Position numbers and translations under genes: made by a program
Notes under the pieces: model-generated
Told to the model about the DNA's origin: nothing
Seen by the model: only the letters and a program-made list of their open reading frames with translations
The model's database searches: none
Source: Chrysopilus asiliformis
Lineage: Eukaryota > Arthropoda > Insecta > Diptera > Rhagionidae
Assembly (NCBI GenBank): GCA_964034945.1
Contig: OZ035960.1
Coordinates: forward strand, 70,018,994-70,082,993
DNA: 64,000 nucleotides
Direction: 5' to 3'
Shown: positions 1 through 10,545 of the stretch, in pieces
How the letters are laid out: every line of letters starts with the position of its first letter
How positions within the stretch are numbered: the stretch's first letter is position 1

Positions 1-743
1 ATCGATGTTGTTTTTAAGGCGACATCGATGTCAAAAAACATCGTCCGATGTTTTGAAAAAGCTAAATTCAATAAATAATTTAGCCACCTGGCGGATGCTC
101 TACTGTTGCTGGAGTGTACCGAGGTAGAATTAACACAGTTTTAATTCTTCTTATACGTTGAACCACCAAAAACCCGTTAGTTTTCGAGATATTCGCAAAA
201 AAGTATTTTTTTTAAATACCGACATATCTTCATAACGGAGTTCTAGTAAAAGACATCAATGTAGCAAATTTTATTGTCTCCATGTTTTGTAATACATAAG
301 ACTACTGGAAAATGGTTAGTTTCGGAATAAATCGCAAAAAACCACATAGTTTTTAAAAAGTCGCCGTTTTGGTTACTTCCGGTTAACGGATTTCCACATC
401 AGGACCAAACTTCTCTGTAAAATTTCATGTCTAGCTCTGGTATTTTTTGCGAAATCTTGTAGAAAGATGAAACCGAAAATTGATACCAAAGAAAATTTAA
501 AAAAAATTTTAAGTAGAGTGGGTATATTAAATATATCTAAAAACTAGTCCCTCCAGTCCTAAAATTAGTTTCTCTACTAATTTTATGAAGAGTAATGTTC
601 TAACTTCGTGGATAACAACATCGATACCTCGATATATCGGCCTGTTCAACATCGATACCTCCATATACCGGCCTGTTCAACATCGAGGTTAAAACTCGAT
701 ATTTTTCAACGATGCCTCGATGTTTGTATCGTTGGCATCCCTA
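1..743. mobile_element. hAT-like MITE, left end cut off by the window edge
   Basis: This is the first copy of the 784-bp element seen complete at 4289-5072. Only its right end lies in the window: the terminus GCATCCCTA at 735-743, followed by one half of the 8-bp target duplication CACGTATA (744-751). It has no coding capacity. The interior contains short palindromic runs of ATCGATGTT and a core resembling family B (see 38275-39062). Confidence 0.8.
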
Positions 744-802
744 CACGTATATAGGTAGATCTCGATGTAGTTGGATTAAAAAAGTCGAATTTTAGTACAA
801 AA

Positions 803-1944
803 AAACCGACTTTAAAAAAAACTGAAAAGAGAAAAAAGCACTAAAAAGAAAAAAATAATTTCAAACTATGTCCATTAATAGCGTATTTAAAATTCGGCTT
901 TTTTGGAGTGGCGTTAAATTTACACTAAATAAAATCGTTGTAAAATTTCTATTGTCAAGTTTCGCACAAAATCAGTTTGTACATGGAGACAAAAAATAGG
1001 ATAGATTTCTACAAAAAATAGTAACATATGAGACAATGGCCTTTTTTATAGCGATTGCTTAAAAATAGGGAATCCAATTTGGGACATAAAAGAACTTAGT
1101 TTTGGTGCTTCTAAGAGCCGTATCTATAGTTAATCTGTTTGACAACAAAATTTTTGGAGTCGATCTTAGTTCTTAGTTAGCCTTAAGGGTTAGAAAGTAT
1201 GTAAACGATTAGCCTTAAGGGTTAGAAAGTATGTAATTTATTTTAGTTGCAAATTTAACGCCACTCCAAAAAAGCCGAATTTTAAATACGCTATTAATGG
1301 ACATAGTCTGAAATTATTTTTTTCTTTTTAGTGCCTTTTTATACCCGTATGGTGAAACCAAAGGGTATATTAACTTTGCCTTACCGTTTGTAACGCCAAG
1401 ATCCCGTCATCGCACAAAAAAATGAATTACACCAGTGTGTTTAGAATGATAAAAATATTTAATTTTTGCATGTCCGTCCGTCTGTCCGTCTGTCCGTCTG
1501 TCCGTCTGTCTGTCTGTCCGTCTGTCTGTGGCGCGGATTGCGGGCGCACGGATTGAGCTAGAGATTTGAAATTTTGCGCAGATCCGTTTTTCGTAAAATG
1601 CGAGGCTAAGTTCGTTAACGGGCAAAAATGGACCATTAGGGGGGGTACCCCCCATACGAACGAAATCGTTTTTTGTGAATATCTCAAAAACGGTGCATCT
1701 TATCAAAAAAGTACAAGAACAAAAGTTATTTAGGATATGATTCTACATAAAACTCCCATACATCAAAATCCGATTGGAATAAATTTTAAAAAATCTTATT
1801 GGAAAGTTTGACTTCAAATTGGAATTTTGGTATAACTGTTCGAATTTTGATACGAATATCACCATACGGGTCTCCAATGATTGCCAGATTGGCAATTATA
1901 GCTTTTGTTATGTTTCTCTTTTCAGTTTTTTTTAAAGTCGGTTT
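803..1944. mobile_element. Foldback element with nested inverted repeat and family C insert
   Basis: Outer arms of about 30 bp (803-832 and 1914-1946) share the motif ACCGACTTTAAAAAAAACTG in inverted orientation. Inside, a second pair of 84-bp arms (838-921 and 1251-1334) matches with one mismatch. The inner part ends where the family C element begins. The outer ACCGACTT end is also used by the larger blocks at 12-18 kb. No open frame of note. Confidence 0.7.
1337..1912 (+). mobile_element. Family C copy 1: DINE-1/Helentron-like nonautonomous element
   Basis: The ends read TTTTATACCCGTATGG and TTTTGTTATG. A 13-bp subterminal inverted repeat, ACCCGTATGGTGA, lies at 1343-1355 and in inverted form at 1859-1871. 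A hairpin with 7-bp stem (ATTGCCA/TGGCAAT, 1880-1896) sits 16 bp from the 3' end. A GTCC/GTCT microsatellite occupies about 1478-1528. Subterminal inverted repeats, a GTCY tract and a 3' hairpin are the known layout of DINE-1/Helentron-associated elements; the assignment is by structure. Open frames across the microsatellite are artefacts. Confidence 0.65.
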
Positions 1945-2053
1945 TATTTTTTTTAGAAATTTTTTTTTTATTTCGAACGCTTTTAGTTTCAATTTTTAAT
2001 ATAGGTAAAATTAAAAAGGGTTTGAGGGGATAAGTCCGCAGATGAGAAATATA

Positions 2054-2324
2054 AGTTAATAAATTTTAATTGATTAAGTAGAAAAAAATATAATTTTTTA
2101 TCCAGGCAGAGCCTGTGTCTTTATTGAAATCAAAACTTAGAGTGACAATATGATGAACATTTACTTATAATCTAACCTACGATTCTATTATGAATTCTAT
2201 CTGTACCAGACGCTTCATCAGCAGTTTTGATGGGAACTAGAAAATCGTTGTATTTCCACGATGGGTAGTAGCAGGTGGGTCATATTTCTCCAGACGTTAT
2301 CATCGGGTTAGATTGTTGTTAACT
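2054..2324 (-). repeat. Errantivirus 3' LTR (duplicated copy)
   Basis: This is the same 271-bp LTR as at 6383-6653, with termini AGTTAA...TTAACT and flanking TATA at 2050-2053. It lies in copy 1 of the tandem duplication, so it is not an independent insertion. Confidence 0.9.
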
Positions 2325-2359
2325 CTTCCCCTCTAAATTCCAAACGTCTTCGTTTGGTG

Positions 2360-3790
2360 TTAAAAAAATGGTGTTTCGTAGAATTTACGCCTCTGTGATT
2401 TCACTATGAGTACTTCGTTTGTTTTATCCTGCTTCTTTGATGATCCTTGATTACTTTCAGTAACTGTTTCTGCGCTATTCTCTTCAGAGATAATTTGTTG
2501 ACCTTGGACCATCTCTAAATCGTTGGTGTTTTGGGTAATTTTGAAGATGTTATGTTTTTTAAATTTTAATACCAGTAGGATGATCAATATGATGACGAAT
2601 GTGATGGTAAAACTGTAGCTGGTAACTAAATGGATATTTTTTTCAGTCCGTAATACTTCTATTTTGTTAGTGTTGTTAATATTTATATCTCTCATCATTT
2701 CTAAGGATAATAGTTCTTTAAATTCTTTTTCTTTCGGTGTTGGATGTAAAATAGCAGGAAGGGCTTGAAGAATTGAAACTTCTCTTGAAACAAACGTCCT
2801 GTCTTTAATGGAGATCGTGGTGTTGTGGAATTTTATTAGAAACGTTCCTTCTAGATTTTGCGGTCTACCCTCCATTATCGCGGTTCCTTTGAACTGGTTC
2901 AACATGATGATTCCTGGGGAAATCTCTTCGATTTCTGGGATATGTTGGTTGTTGATTCTATCACAAGTTGAATTTCTGCTCTTCAATAGGTTTGGTAAAC
3001 AGGTAGAATTACTGATATCTAATAAGCTATTTTGATTACATATTGATAATGAATTGAAGGTTTTACAATTCCCAATTAATCCTAGTACATTGTTTTTGTT
3101 TTTTAATATTTTTTTATAAATAATGTCATTAATTACATGATTTATCTTAACTGGTTTAACAATGAGATTTTCATATATTTCTTTTGTTGTGACGGGAATA
3201 TAGATCATATAAAGTAAACAAGTATTATTAGTTATAATTTTAACATCTGCAAAATCTAAGGCTTCTTCAGCAGTAGCATAAGGCAATTTCTCGTTATCTA
3301 GAATATCCATAATTATTTTAGTTTCATTATTAGAAATCATCATTGAATTAATTACACCAATTTTTGCCCAATGAATGGCATACTTTACATTTATCAATTC
3401 CTCTTTTATTAGCTTTAATTTATATTGAATATTGAAAATTAATTGTTCGTTAAATTTACCTTGTCTTTTAATTGTGTTTAGAATTTCATTTGAAATTCTA
3501 GTTATATTGTTTATACGATCTGTTTGCAATCTATTAATGACAACTTGTTCATTATTATTCTTTAAAACATCATTCATAGCATTTTTTATTATCTCAAAAT
3601 CGTCATGGTCTGGATTGCCAGCGATCCATTTCCATGCGCTGCCGATAAAATTCAGAGATCTTCCGGATCTGCGAGGTTTTAAATTTTTTAACATTTCTTC
3701 AATCTGTAATATTTCTTGATTTAAATAAGGACACAAGGGATGGTTTTGTGTTGGATACTGCCCCAGTATTTCTTTTGTCTCAGTTAAAAT
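2360..3790 (-). pseudogene. env: Errantivirus env, 5'-truncated by the duplication junction
   Basis: The frame is open for the whole stretch and identical to the intact copy at 6689-8257 except for one residue (Phe in place of Ile, in the FADVK/IADVK segment). It keeps the RRSGR cleavage-type site, the following fusion-peptide-like region and the C-terminal membrane segment. The first ~45 codons, including the signal-peptide region and splice acceptor, are missing because the tandem-duplication breakpoint falls at 3790. No promoter or splice site remains, so expression is unlikely. Confidence 0.85.
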
Positions 3791-3926
3791 GACAGACAGA
3801 AAGACATTTTTTTAATATGACTCCAATCGACTCAGGAGTGATCGGGAAATGTTTTTTAGGCAAAATTAAGAGGTCGAAATTTTTCATGAATACAATACTT
3901 TATTCTACTCCGTAGAAGAAAGTAAA
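3791..3926 (-). mobile_element. Family B fragment at the duplication junction
   Basis: It matches the terminal part of family B (compare 45455-45589): a GACAGACAG tract, ATGACTCCAATCGACTCAGG, then the terminus CGTAGAAGAAAGTA. It starts exactly at the duplication breakpoint, so this family B copy probably bordered the original duplicated segment. Confidence 0.7.
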
Positions 3927-4280
3927 AAAAGGGAAAGTGAAAATTAAGTAATCACACTATCTACTTCTCTGTTTTTTTGTTTTTTTTTGCTGCTAAAGCA
4001 AGTGGTCTATTTTACTGATATACCTTATTTTAAACTTTATTTTACTTGCCTATTTTAAGTAGGCATTGAAAACTTGAAAATTACTAGATTCTCGCGGTTT
4101 ATTTGAATTTGACTGATGTTTAAAATTTGTTTGAATAGTTTAGTTTCGATTTAAAATTAACGAGCCTGTTCAGATTAGGCGATGCGAGACGTTACGTGTT
4201 ATTGCAAACGTGAAATGGTTTATTTTCAGGATTACTGCGGCACCGTACGTGGAGTATCTTTTGCTCTTGCCGTGTAACCA
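3927..4280. other. Spacer with no recognised feature
   Basis: About 350 bp of AT-rich sequence between the family B fragment and the hAT-like MITE. I see no open frame, repeat or RNA gene in it. Confidence 0.5.
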
Positions 4281-4288
4281 CACGTATA

Positions 4289-5072
4289 TAGGGATGCAAC
4301 ATCGTTCCTAAAACCTCGATATATCGAAAATCGATGTTGTTTTTAAGGCGACATCGATGTCAAAAAACATCGTCCGATGTTTTGAAAAAGCTAAATTCAA
4401 TAAATAATTTAGCCACCTGGCGGATGCTCTACTGTTGCTGGAGTGTACCGAGGTAGAATTAACACAGTTTTAATTCTTCTTATACGTTGAACCACCAAAA
4501 ACCCGTTAGTTTTCGAGATATTCGCAAAAAAGTATTTTTTTTAAATACCGACATATCTTCATAACGGAGTTCTAGTAAAAGACATCAATGTAGCAAATTT
4601 TATTGTCTCCATGTTTTGTAATACATAAGACTACTGGAAAATGGTTAGTTTCGGAATAAATCGCAAAAAACCACATAGTTTTTAAAAAGTCGCCGTTTTG
4701 GTTACTTCCGGTTAACGGATTTCCACATCAGGACCAAACTTCTCTGTAAAATTTCATGTCTAGCTCTGGTATTTTTTGCGAAATCTTGTAGAAAGATGAA
4801 ACCGAAAATTGATACCAAAGAAAATTTAAAAAAAATTTTAAGTAGAGTGGGTATATTAAATATATCTAAAAACTAGTCCCTCCAGTCCTAAAATTAGTTT
4901 CTCTACTAATTTTATGAAGAGTAATGTTCTAACTTCGTGGATAACAACATCGATACCTCGATATATCGGCCTGTTCAACATCGATACCTCCATATACCGG
5001 CCTGTTCAACATCGAGGTTAAAACTCGATATTTTTCAACGATGCCTCGATGTTTGTATCGTTGGCATCCCTA
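4289..5072. mobile_element. hAT-like MITE, complete, 784 bp
   Basis: The ends are TAGGGATGC and GCATCCCTA. They are flanked by an exact 8-bp duplication CACGTATA (4281-4288 and 5073-5080). An 8-bp target duplication with T/CAGGG-type ends is typical of the hAT superfamily. There is no transposase, so it is nonautonomous. Both halves of the target site exist in this copy, which shows the MITE inserted before the tandem duplication. Confidence 0.85.
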
Positions 5073-5131
5073 CACGTATATAGGTAGATCTCGATGTAGT
5101 TGGATTAAAAAAGTCGAATTTTAGTACAAAA

Positions 5132-6273
5132 AAACCGACTTTAAAAAAAACTGAAAAGAGAAAAAAGCACTAAAAAGAAAAAAATAATTTCAAACTATGT
5201 CCATTAATAGCGTATTTAAAATTCGGCTTTTTTGGAGTGGCGTTAAATTTACACTAAATAAAATCGTTGTAAAATTTCTATTGTCAAGTTTCGCACAAAA
5301 TCAGTTTGTACATGGAGACAAAAAATAGGATAGATTTCTACAAAAAATAGTAACATATGAGACAATGGCCTTTTTTATAGCGATTGCTTAAAAATAGGGA
5401 ATCCAATTTGGGACATAAAAGAACTTAGTTTTGGTGCTTCTAAGAGCCGTATCTATAGTTAATCTGTTTGACAACAAAATTTTTGGAGTCGATCTTAGTT
5501 CTTAGTTAGCCTTAAGGGTTAGAAAGTATGTAAACGATTAGCCTTAAGGGTTAGAAAGTATGTAATTTATTTTAGTTGCAAATTTAACGCCACTCCAAAA
5601 AAGCCGAATTTTAAATACGCTATTAATGGACATAGTCTGAAATTATTTTTTTCTTTTTAGTGCCTTTTTATACCCGTATGGTGAAACCAAAGGGTATATT
5701 AACTTTGCCTTACCGTTTGTAACGCCAAGATCCCGTCATCGCACAAAAAAATGAATTACACCAGTGTGTTTAGAATGATAAAAATATTTAATTTTTGCAT
5801 GTCCGTCCGTCTGTCCGTCTGTCCGTCTGTCCGTCTGTCTGTCTGTCCGTCTGTCTGTGGCGCGGATTGCGGGCGCACGGATTGAGCTAGAGATTTGAAA
5901 TTTTGCGCAGATCCGTTTTTCGTAAAATGCGAGGCTAAGTTCGTTAACGGGCAAAAATGGACCATTAGGGGGGGTACCCCCCATACGAACGAAATCGTTT
6001 TTTGTGAATATCTCAAAAACGGTGCATCTTATCAAAAAAGTACAAGAACAAAAGTTATTTAGGATATGATTCTACATAAAACTCCCATACATCAAAATCC
6101 GATTGGAATAAATTTTAAAAAATCTTATTGGAAAGTTTGACTTCAAATTGGAATTTTGGTATAACTGTTCGAATTTTGATACGAATATCACCATACGGGT
6201 CTCCAATGATTGCCAGATTGGCAATTATAGCTTTTGTTATGTTTCTCTTTTCAGTTTTTTTTAAAGTCGGTTT
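5132..6273. mobile_element. Foldback element, duplicated copy
   Basis: Copy 2 of the element at 803-1944 (offset 4329). Inner 84-bp arms are at 5167-5250 and 5580-5663. Confidence 0.7.
5666..6241 (+). mobile_element. Family C copy 2
   Basis: Duplicate of the copy at 1337-1912, with the same subterminal inverted repeats, GTCY tract and 3' hairpin. Confidence 0.65.
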
Positions 6274-6382
6274 TATTTTTTTTAGAAATTTTTTTTTTAT
6301 TTCGAACGCTTTTAGTTTCAATTTTTAATATAGGTAAAATTAAAAAGGGTTTGAGGGGATAAGTCCGCAGATGAGAAATATA

Positions 6383-6653
6383 AGTTAATAAATTTTAATT
6401 GATTAAGTAGAAAAAAATATAATTTTTTATCCAGGCAGAGCCTGTGTCTTTATTGAAATCAAAACTTAGAGTGACAATATGATGAACATTTACTTATAAT
6501 CTAACCTACGATTCTATTATGAATTCTATCTGTACCAGACGCTTCATCAGCAGTTTTGATGGGAACTAGAAAATCGTTGTATTTCCACGATGGGTAGTAG
6601 CAGGTGGGTCATATTTCTCCAGACGTTATCATCGGGTTAGATTGTTGTTAACT
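6383..6653 (-). repeat. Errantivirus 3' LTR, 271 bp
   Basis: It begins AGTTAA and ends TTAACT on the plus strand, and is flanked on the outside by TATA (6379-6382). It reads as identical to the other LTR at 10546-10816. The internal side is preceded by a purine-rich tract. Confidence 0.95.
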
Positions 6654-6665
6654 CTTCCCCTCTAA
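6654..6665 (-). promoter_or_regulatory. Polypurine tract of the errantivirus
   Basis: On the minus strand a run AGAGGGGAAG lies directly upstream of the 3' LTR. This is the expected position of the plus-strand primer. Confidence 0.8.
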
Positions 6666-6688
6666 ATTCCAAACGTCTTCGTTTGGTG

Positions 6689-8257
6689 TTAAAAAAATGG
6701 TGTTTCGTAGAATTTACGCCTCTGTGATTTCACTATGAGTACTTCGTTTGTTTTATCCTGCTTCTTTGATGATCCTTGATTACTTTCAGTAACTGTTTCT
6801 GCGCTATTCTCTTCAGAGATAATTTGTTGACCTTGGACCATCTCTAAATCGTTGGTGTTTTGGGTAATTTTGAAGATGTTATGTTTTTTAAATTTTAATA
6901 CCAGTAGGATGATCAATATGATGACGAATGTGATGGTAAAACTGTAGCTGGTAACTAAATGGATATTTTTTTCAGTCCGTAATACTTCTATTTTGTTAGT
7001 GTTGTTAATATTTATATCTCTCATCATTTCTAAGGATAATAGTTCTTTAAATTCTTTTTCTTTCGGTGTTGGATGTAAAATAGCAGGAAGGGCTTGAAGA
7101 ATTGAAACTTCTCTTGAAACAAACGTCCTGTCTTTAATGGAGATCGTGGTGTTGTGGAATTTTATTAGAAACGTTCCTTCTAGATTTTGCGGTCTACCCT
7201 CCATTATCGCGGTTCCTTTGAACTGGTTCAACATGATGATTCCTGGGGAAATCTCTTCGATTTCTGGGATATGTTGGTTGTTGATTCTATCACAAGTTGA
7301 ATTTCTGCTCTTCAATAGGTTTGGTAAACAGGTAGAATTACTGATATCTAATAAGCTATTTTGATTACATATTGATAATGAATTGAAGGTTTTACAATTC
7401 CCAATTAATCCTAGTACATTGTTTTTGTTTTTTAATATTTTTTTATAAATAATGTCATTAATTACATGATTTATCTTAACTGGTTTAACAATGAGATTTT
7501 CATATATTTCTTTTGTTGTGACGGGAATATAGATCATATAAAGTAAACAAGTATTATTAGTTATAATTTTAACATCTGCAATATCTAAGGCTTCTTCAGC
7601 AGTAGCATAAGGCAATTTCTCGTTATCTAGAATATCCATAATTATTTTAGTTTCATTATTAGAAATCATCATTGAATTAATTACACCAATTTTTGCCCAA
7701 TGAATGGCATACTTTACATTTATCAATTCCTCTTTTATTAGCTTTAATTTATATTGAATATTGAAAATTAATTGTTCGTTAAATTTACCTTGTCTTTTAA
7801 TTGTGTTTAGAATTTCATTTGAAATTCTAGTTATATTGTTTATACGATCTGTTTGCAATCTATTAATGACAACTTGTTCATTATTATTCTTTAAAACATC
7901 ATTCATAGCATTTTTTATTATCTCAAAATCGTCATGGTCTGGATTGCCAGCGATCCATTTCCATGCGCTGCCGATAAAATTCAGAGATCTTCCGGATCTG
8001 CGAGGTTTTAAATTTTTTAACATTTCTTCAATCTGTAATATTTCTTGATTTAAATAAGGACACAAGGGATGGTTTTGTGTTGGATACTGCCCCAGTATTT
8101 CTTTTGTCTCAGTTAAAATTTGCTCATAATTTTGAATATCAATAACGTGGATAAGTTTAAAATTTCCATTTTGTACTTTTGCTTTCCCATAACTGATCGT
8201 AATTATTTGTGAATTTGAATAATCTAGAATTTGGACTTCTCCCTCAATTGCGTGCAA
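6689..8257 (-). CDS. env: Errantivirus envelope protein (baculovirus F-like type)
   Basis: The 522-codon frame is intact. A dibasic RRSGR site at about residues 86-90 resembles a furin-type cleavage site, followed by a conserved segment (SLNFIG) where the fusion peptide lies in this family. The middle contains paired cysteines and N-linked glycosylation motifs. A long hydrophobic membrane segment (about residues 455-475) is followed by a charged tail. The frame has no upstream ATG. It runs open to a splice acceptor at 8265-8266, so the start is probably supplied by a spliced leader exon, as known for gypsy. The residues just after the acceptor are hydrophobic and may be signal peptide. Env acts at the cell surface in entry; function here is inferred from family. 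Confidence 0.85.
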   Translation of the reverse strand: MHAIEGEVQILDYSNSQIITISYGKAKVQNGNFKLIHVIDIQNYEQILTETKEILGQYPTQNHPLCPYLNQEILQIEEMLKNLKPRRSGRSLNFIGSAWKWIAGNPDHDDFEIIKNAMNDVLKNNNEQVVINRLQTDRINNITRISNEILNTIKRQGKFNEQLIFNIQYKLKLIKEELINVKYAIHWAKIGVINSMMISNNETKIIMDILDNEKLPYATAEEALDIADVKIITNNTCLLYMIYIPVTTKEIYENLIVKPVKINHVINDIIYKKILKNKNNVLGLIGNCKTFNSLSICNQNSLLDISNSTCLPNLLKSRNSTCDRINNQHIPEIEEISPGIIMLNQFKGTAIMEGRPQNLEGTFLIKFHNTTISIKDRTFVSREVSILQALPAILHPTPKEKEFKELLSLEMMRDININNTNKIEVLRTEKNIHLVTSYSFTITFVIILIILLVLKFKKHNIFKITQNTNDLEMVQGQQIISEENSAETVTESNQGSSKKQDKTNEVLIVKSQRRKFYETPFF

Positions 8258-8264
8258 CGTGCTT

Positions 8265-8285
8265 CTGAAAAAGATAAGAAAAACG
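8265..8285 (-). promoter_or_regulatory. Probable env 3' splice site
   Basis: On the minus strand a pyrimidine run (TTTTTCTTATCTTTTTCAG) ends in AG just before the env frame. Gypsy-group elements make env from a spliced subgenomic RNA, so this position is expected. The matching donor near the leader is not identified. Confidence 0.6.
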
Positions 8286-8443
8286 AAACTTCTTAATTTC
8301 TTATGTTACTTTTGTGAATTGTTTTTCCAGATTCTGTTATAACGATGGAGTTTCTATTTTCTTTAACTATCTCTTGTACGAATCTGACTGTCAATTTTGA
8401 ACCTAGACGTTTGTTATGTTTGACAAAGATAATTTGCCCTGGT
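8283..8443 (-). pseudogene. pol: Remnant of the pol 3' end (integrase C-terminus)
   Basis: In a frame different from gag, about 50 codons read like the C-terminal tail of errantivirus integrase, with TVRFVQEIV and SGKTIHKSNIRN followed by a stop. It overlaps the last codons of gag. The deletion therefore joined gag, just after its PKPEPMDV motif, to the last part of pol, and left the env acceptor intact. Confidence 0.7.
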
Positions 8444-9423
8444 ACGCTACATCCATGGGTTCCGGTTTTGGGAAATTGTAATTTGGTTGTTTGAAGTTAT
8501 GTCCTTGATATTGGTGGGGATGCTGTGGTGTTCTAGGGTAACCGAATCTTGGTAGTACTTGAGGATTATGCAACAATTCAGGATAAAATCTCCTGTTCTG
8601 CATAGTCGAATTGTGGTGATTAGGTTTTTTTGGTGGCAGTGGAGGTGCCATATTCGGATATTGTGTTGAACGAAAAGATCCATGGCTATGCTGAACTCGG
8701 TAGTTCACATTTTCCAATTTTAAACAAAGATGAAGCGCTTGTGGCAAATCAATTGGTTCTCGTATGCTCAGTAATTTCGGAAGATCACCTTTGAGTCCCC
8801 TTACAAAGGTATCTAGAGCTTTATCGCGATAAGACTGTATCATGACATTTAAGGACTCTTGGCTCATCTCCATAGCAGAAAGTTTGTTGAGGATCAAAGA
8901 GAGATGGTAGTATACTGCCTGATAAAATTCTGGGATTGTTTGGTTCTTCTGAACTAATGTAGTCATTTGGTACTCTAGGGTACCTAAATCCCTCTTGTCT
9001 GCGTAATGCATGGTAAGACATTTGGAGATTTTCTCCCAATTTAAAGGAGTGTTATAGGATTCTAAAGCAGTGTCAGCAGAGCCAGTAATTTTATTACGTA
9101 TAGTATTTAAAATTCCGTAGTATTTTGGGGTACCTTTTGAATTCTCCAGGTTGCCCCGAGAATTCCCTTAATCCTTTAACAACGTCAGGGATTCTGTCCA
9201 TGTCTGCCAAATTTTGCTCTAGACCAGGATTTATTGCTTGATCGACGTCATTACTGTCTGATCCTGCATTTGAAATTGAATGAAAGATGCGTCTACTTTC
9301 TGTTTGCATTATTTCGGAAATTATATCCTTTAACTGATCAAATTCGAAACTACCTGGGGTATTTTGGGACGTACCTTCTCCGTTTGGAGATAATCGTGCT
9401 GGTTTAATAATGTCATTCGTCAT
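8403..9423 (-). pseudogene. gag: Errantivirus gag, frameshifted and 3'-truncated
   Basis: It starts at ATG 9423 and reads 109 codons to a stop at 9094. A second frame (through 9039-8403, open upstream to about 9130) carries the rest, including the PKPEPMDV motif typical of errantivirus Gag C-termini. The break near 9130 is a small indel: a stretch containing a conserved Trp seems to be missing and the frame changes. After PMDV the normal C-terminus is replaced by sequence from the pol deletion. Gag would form the particle; this copy cannot give a full-length product. Confidence 0.8.
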
Positions 9424-9429
9424 CTTGAA

Positions 9430-9600
9430 AATATTTGTTAAAGATATTGGAAAGGAGGTTACAAGTCTTTTCTTTTCTTTTAATAACTCTCTAAAACTTT
9501 TTTTTTTTTTTTTTTTTTTTGAAAATATTTATGAATGATATCAGAAAGGAAGTTACAAGTCTTTTCTTTTCTTTTAATAACTCTCTAAAACTTATAGTCT
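9430..9600 (-). repeat. Tandem pair in the errantivirus leader
   Basis: About 85 bp (GAAAATATTT...CTCTCTAAAACTT) occur twice, at about 9427-9500 and 9522-9594. They are separated by a T run of over 20 bp at 9500-9521. Confidence 0.7.
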
Positions 9601-9627
9601 ATTTTTCTTATTGGGCAGTTTACTTTT

Positions 9628-9813
9628 CAGATTTTATAATCTTGTTGGTTTTGTTAGTTTTACAGCTTTCAGAATTTTATAATCTTACTTGCAGCTAATT
9701 GATTTAACCACTTTAATTTTATTGATATTTGGTTTTGATTTGAACTTTTATTTTTCAGATTTTATAATCTTACTTAGTATCATTACTTTAATTTTTCAGA
9801 TTTCATAATCTTA
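9628..9813 (-). promoter_or_regulatory. Leader array of AGATT-ATAA-AATCT palindromes
   Basis: Four copies of CAGATTTTATAATCTT-like sequence lie at 9628-9643, 9670-9687, 9756-9772 and 9797-9813. Each is an imperfect palindrome with T-rich context. They occupy the untranslated leader between 5' LTR and gag. In Drosophila gypsy that position holds the Su(Hw) insulator repeats. The motif here is different, so a regulatory role is only an inference from position. Confidence 0.4.
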
Positions 9814-10526
9814 CTTGGTATTATTACTTTAATTATATTGTAAAAATAAAAAAAAATTTTATTTTCTGCAAATATTTCAAAAATTAGTTTTATAATTTTG
9901 TATTTCTTTTTTTTATTATTATTATTATTCAATATAAAAATTTACTTGAAAATCAACTTACAATAGAGCAACTATTATGATAAACATGATTTTAGTTGTT
10001 GGAACCGAGCGTGGTATTTTCTCGCAGCAGATCAGGCGGCTGTTGCTGAATATTCTGGATGTTATGTCCTATTCAGGAACTCCGTTTTGTCCTTCGTTGA
10101 AGGTGACTCCGGGGCCTCTTTTCCTTATCCTTAGCGCTGTTTGAACTTCAAAAGGGATGAACCCTTCTACTTGCCACTATAGAATTACGTACGTCACTCA
10201 AGTTATTGGTAGTGATAACGATTAAGTCATCCACTGAAACTAATTGTAATTTTTCTACCGGCTTTTGAATTTATGATCACTAAAACTTAATCAATGTATG
10301 ATTTTAAAAGTGTAATCATCGAATGATTCTTTGAAATTTTCTTTAGTCACTGAAATTTTTTTTTCTTTGTTAATCACTGAAATCACCAAAACAAAATTTC
10401 TGATTACTGTTTATTCAAACCGGTTTTAAACAATTACACTTTTTAGTTTCAAACAGCGAAACACTTTCAATGGTTTACACGAATGATCACCGTTTACTAT
10501 CTTGGATCAATACAATAACTCTCACT

Positions 10527-10545
10527 CGGTCCCTGCTCGGGCGCC
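10527..10545 (-). other. Primer binding site, tRNA-Lys type
   Basis: On the minus strand TGGCGCCCGAGCAGGGACC starts directly at the LTR edge. It matches the 3' end of tRNA-Lys as used by errantiviruses and lentiviruses, and the same motif occurs at 58628. Confidence 0.9.

Larger units (their letters stand above)
1..3790. repeat. Tandem duplication, copy 1 (left part outside window)
   Basis: Positions 1-3790 repeat at 4330-8119 with a constant offset of 4329 bp. I found one substitution (A at 3253, T at 7582). The copies diverge abruptly after 3790/8119, inside the env gene. A tandem duplication of the 4329-bp unit 3791-8119 explains this, with the first 539 bp of copy 1 lying before the window. 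An assembly artefact cannot be excluded from the sequence alone. Confidence 0.9.
3791..8119. repeat. Tandem duplication, complete copy 2 (4329 bp)
   Basis: This is the full duplicated unit. It carries a family B fragment, the hAT-like MITE with both target duplications, the foldback element, family C, and the 3' LTR plus most of env. Copy 2 continues seamlessly into the rest of the provirus at 8120, so it is the original locus and copy 1 the truncated duplicate. Confidence 0.85.

Noticed and set aside
1407..1706. Open frames with (D/T-R-Q-T) repeats, also at 5736, 13910, 36345, 44347, 50366 and 53915
   Set aside because: They are translations of the GTCY microsatellite and flanks of family C, open in several frames at once and on the same repeat each time; not genes.
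1..3790. A second independent errantivirus insertion
   Set aside because: The copy shares the flanking TATA, foldback element and hAT-like MITE with the locus at 4330-8119, so it arose by duplication and not transposition.
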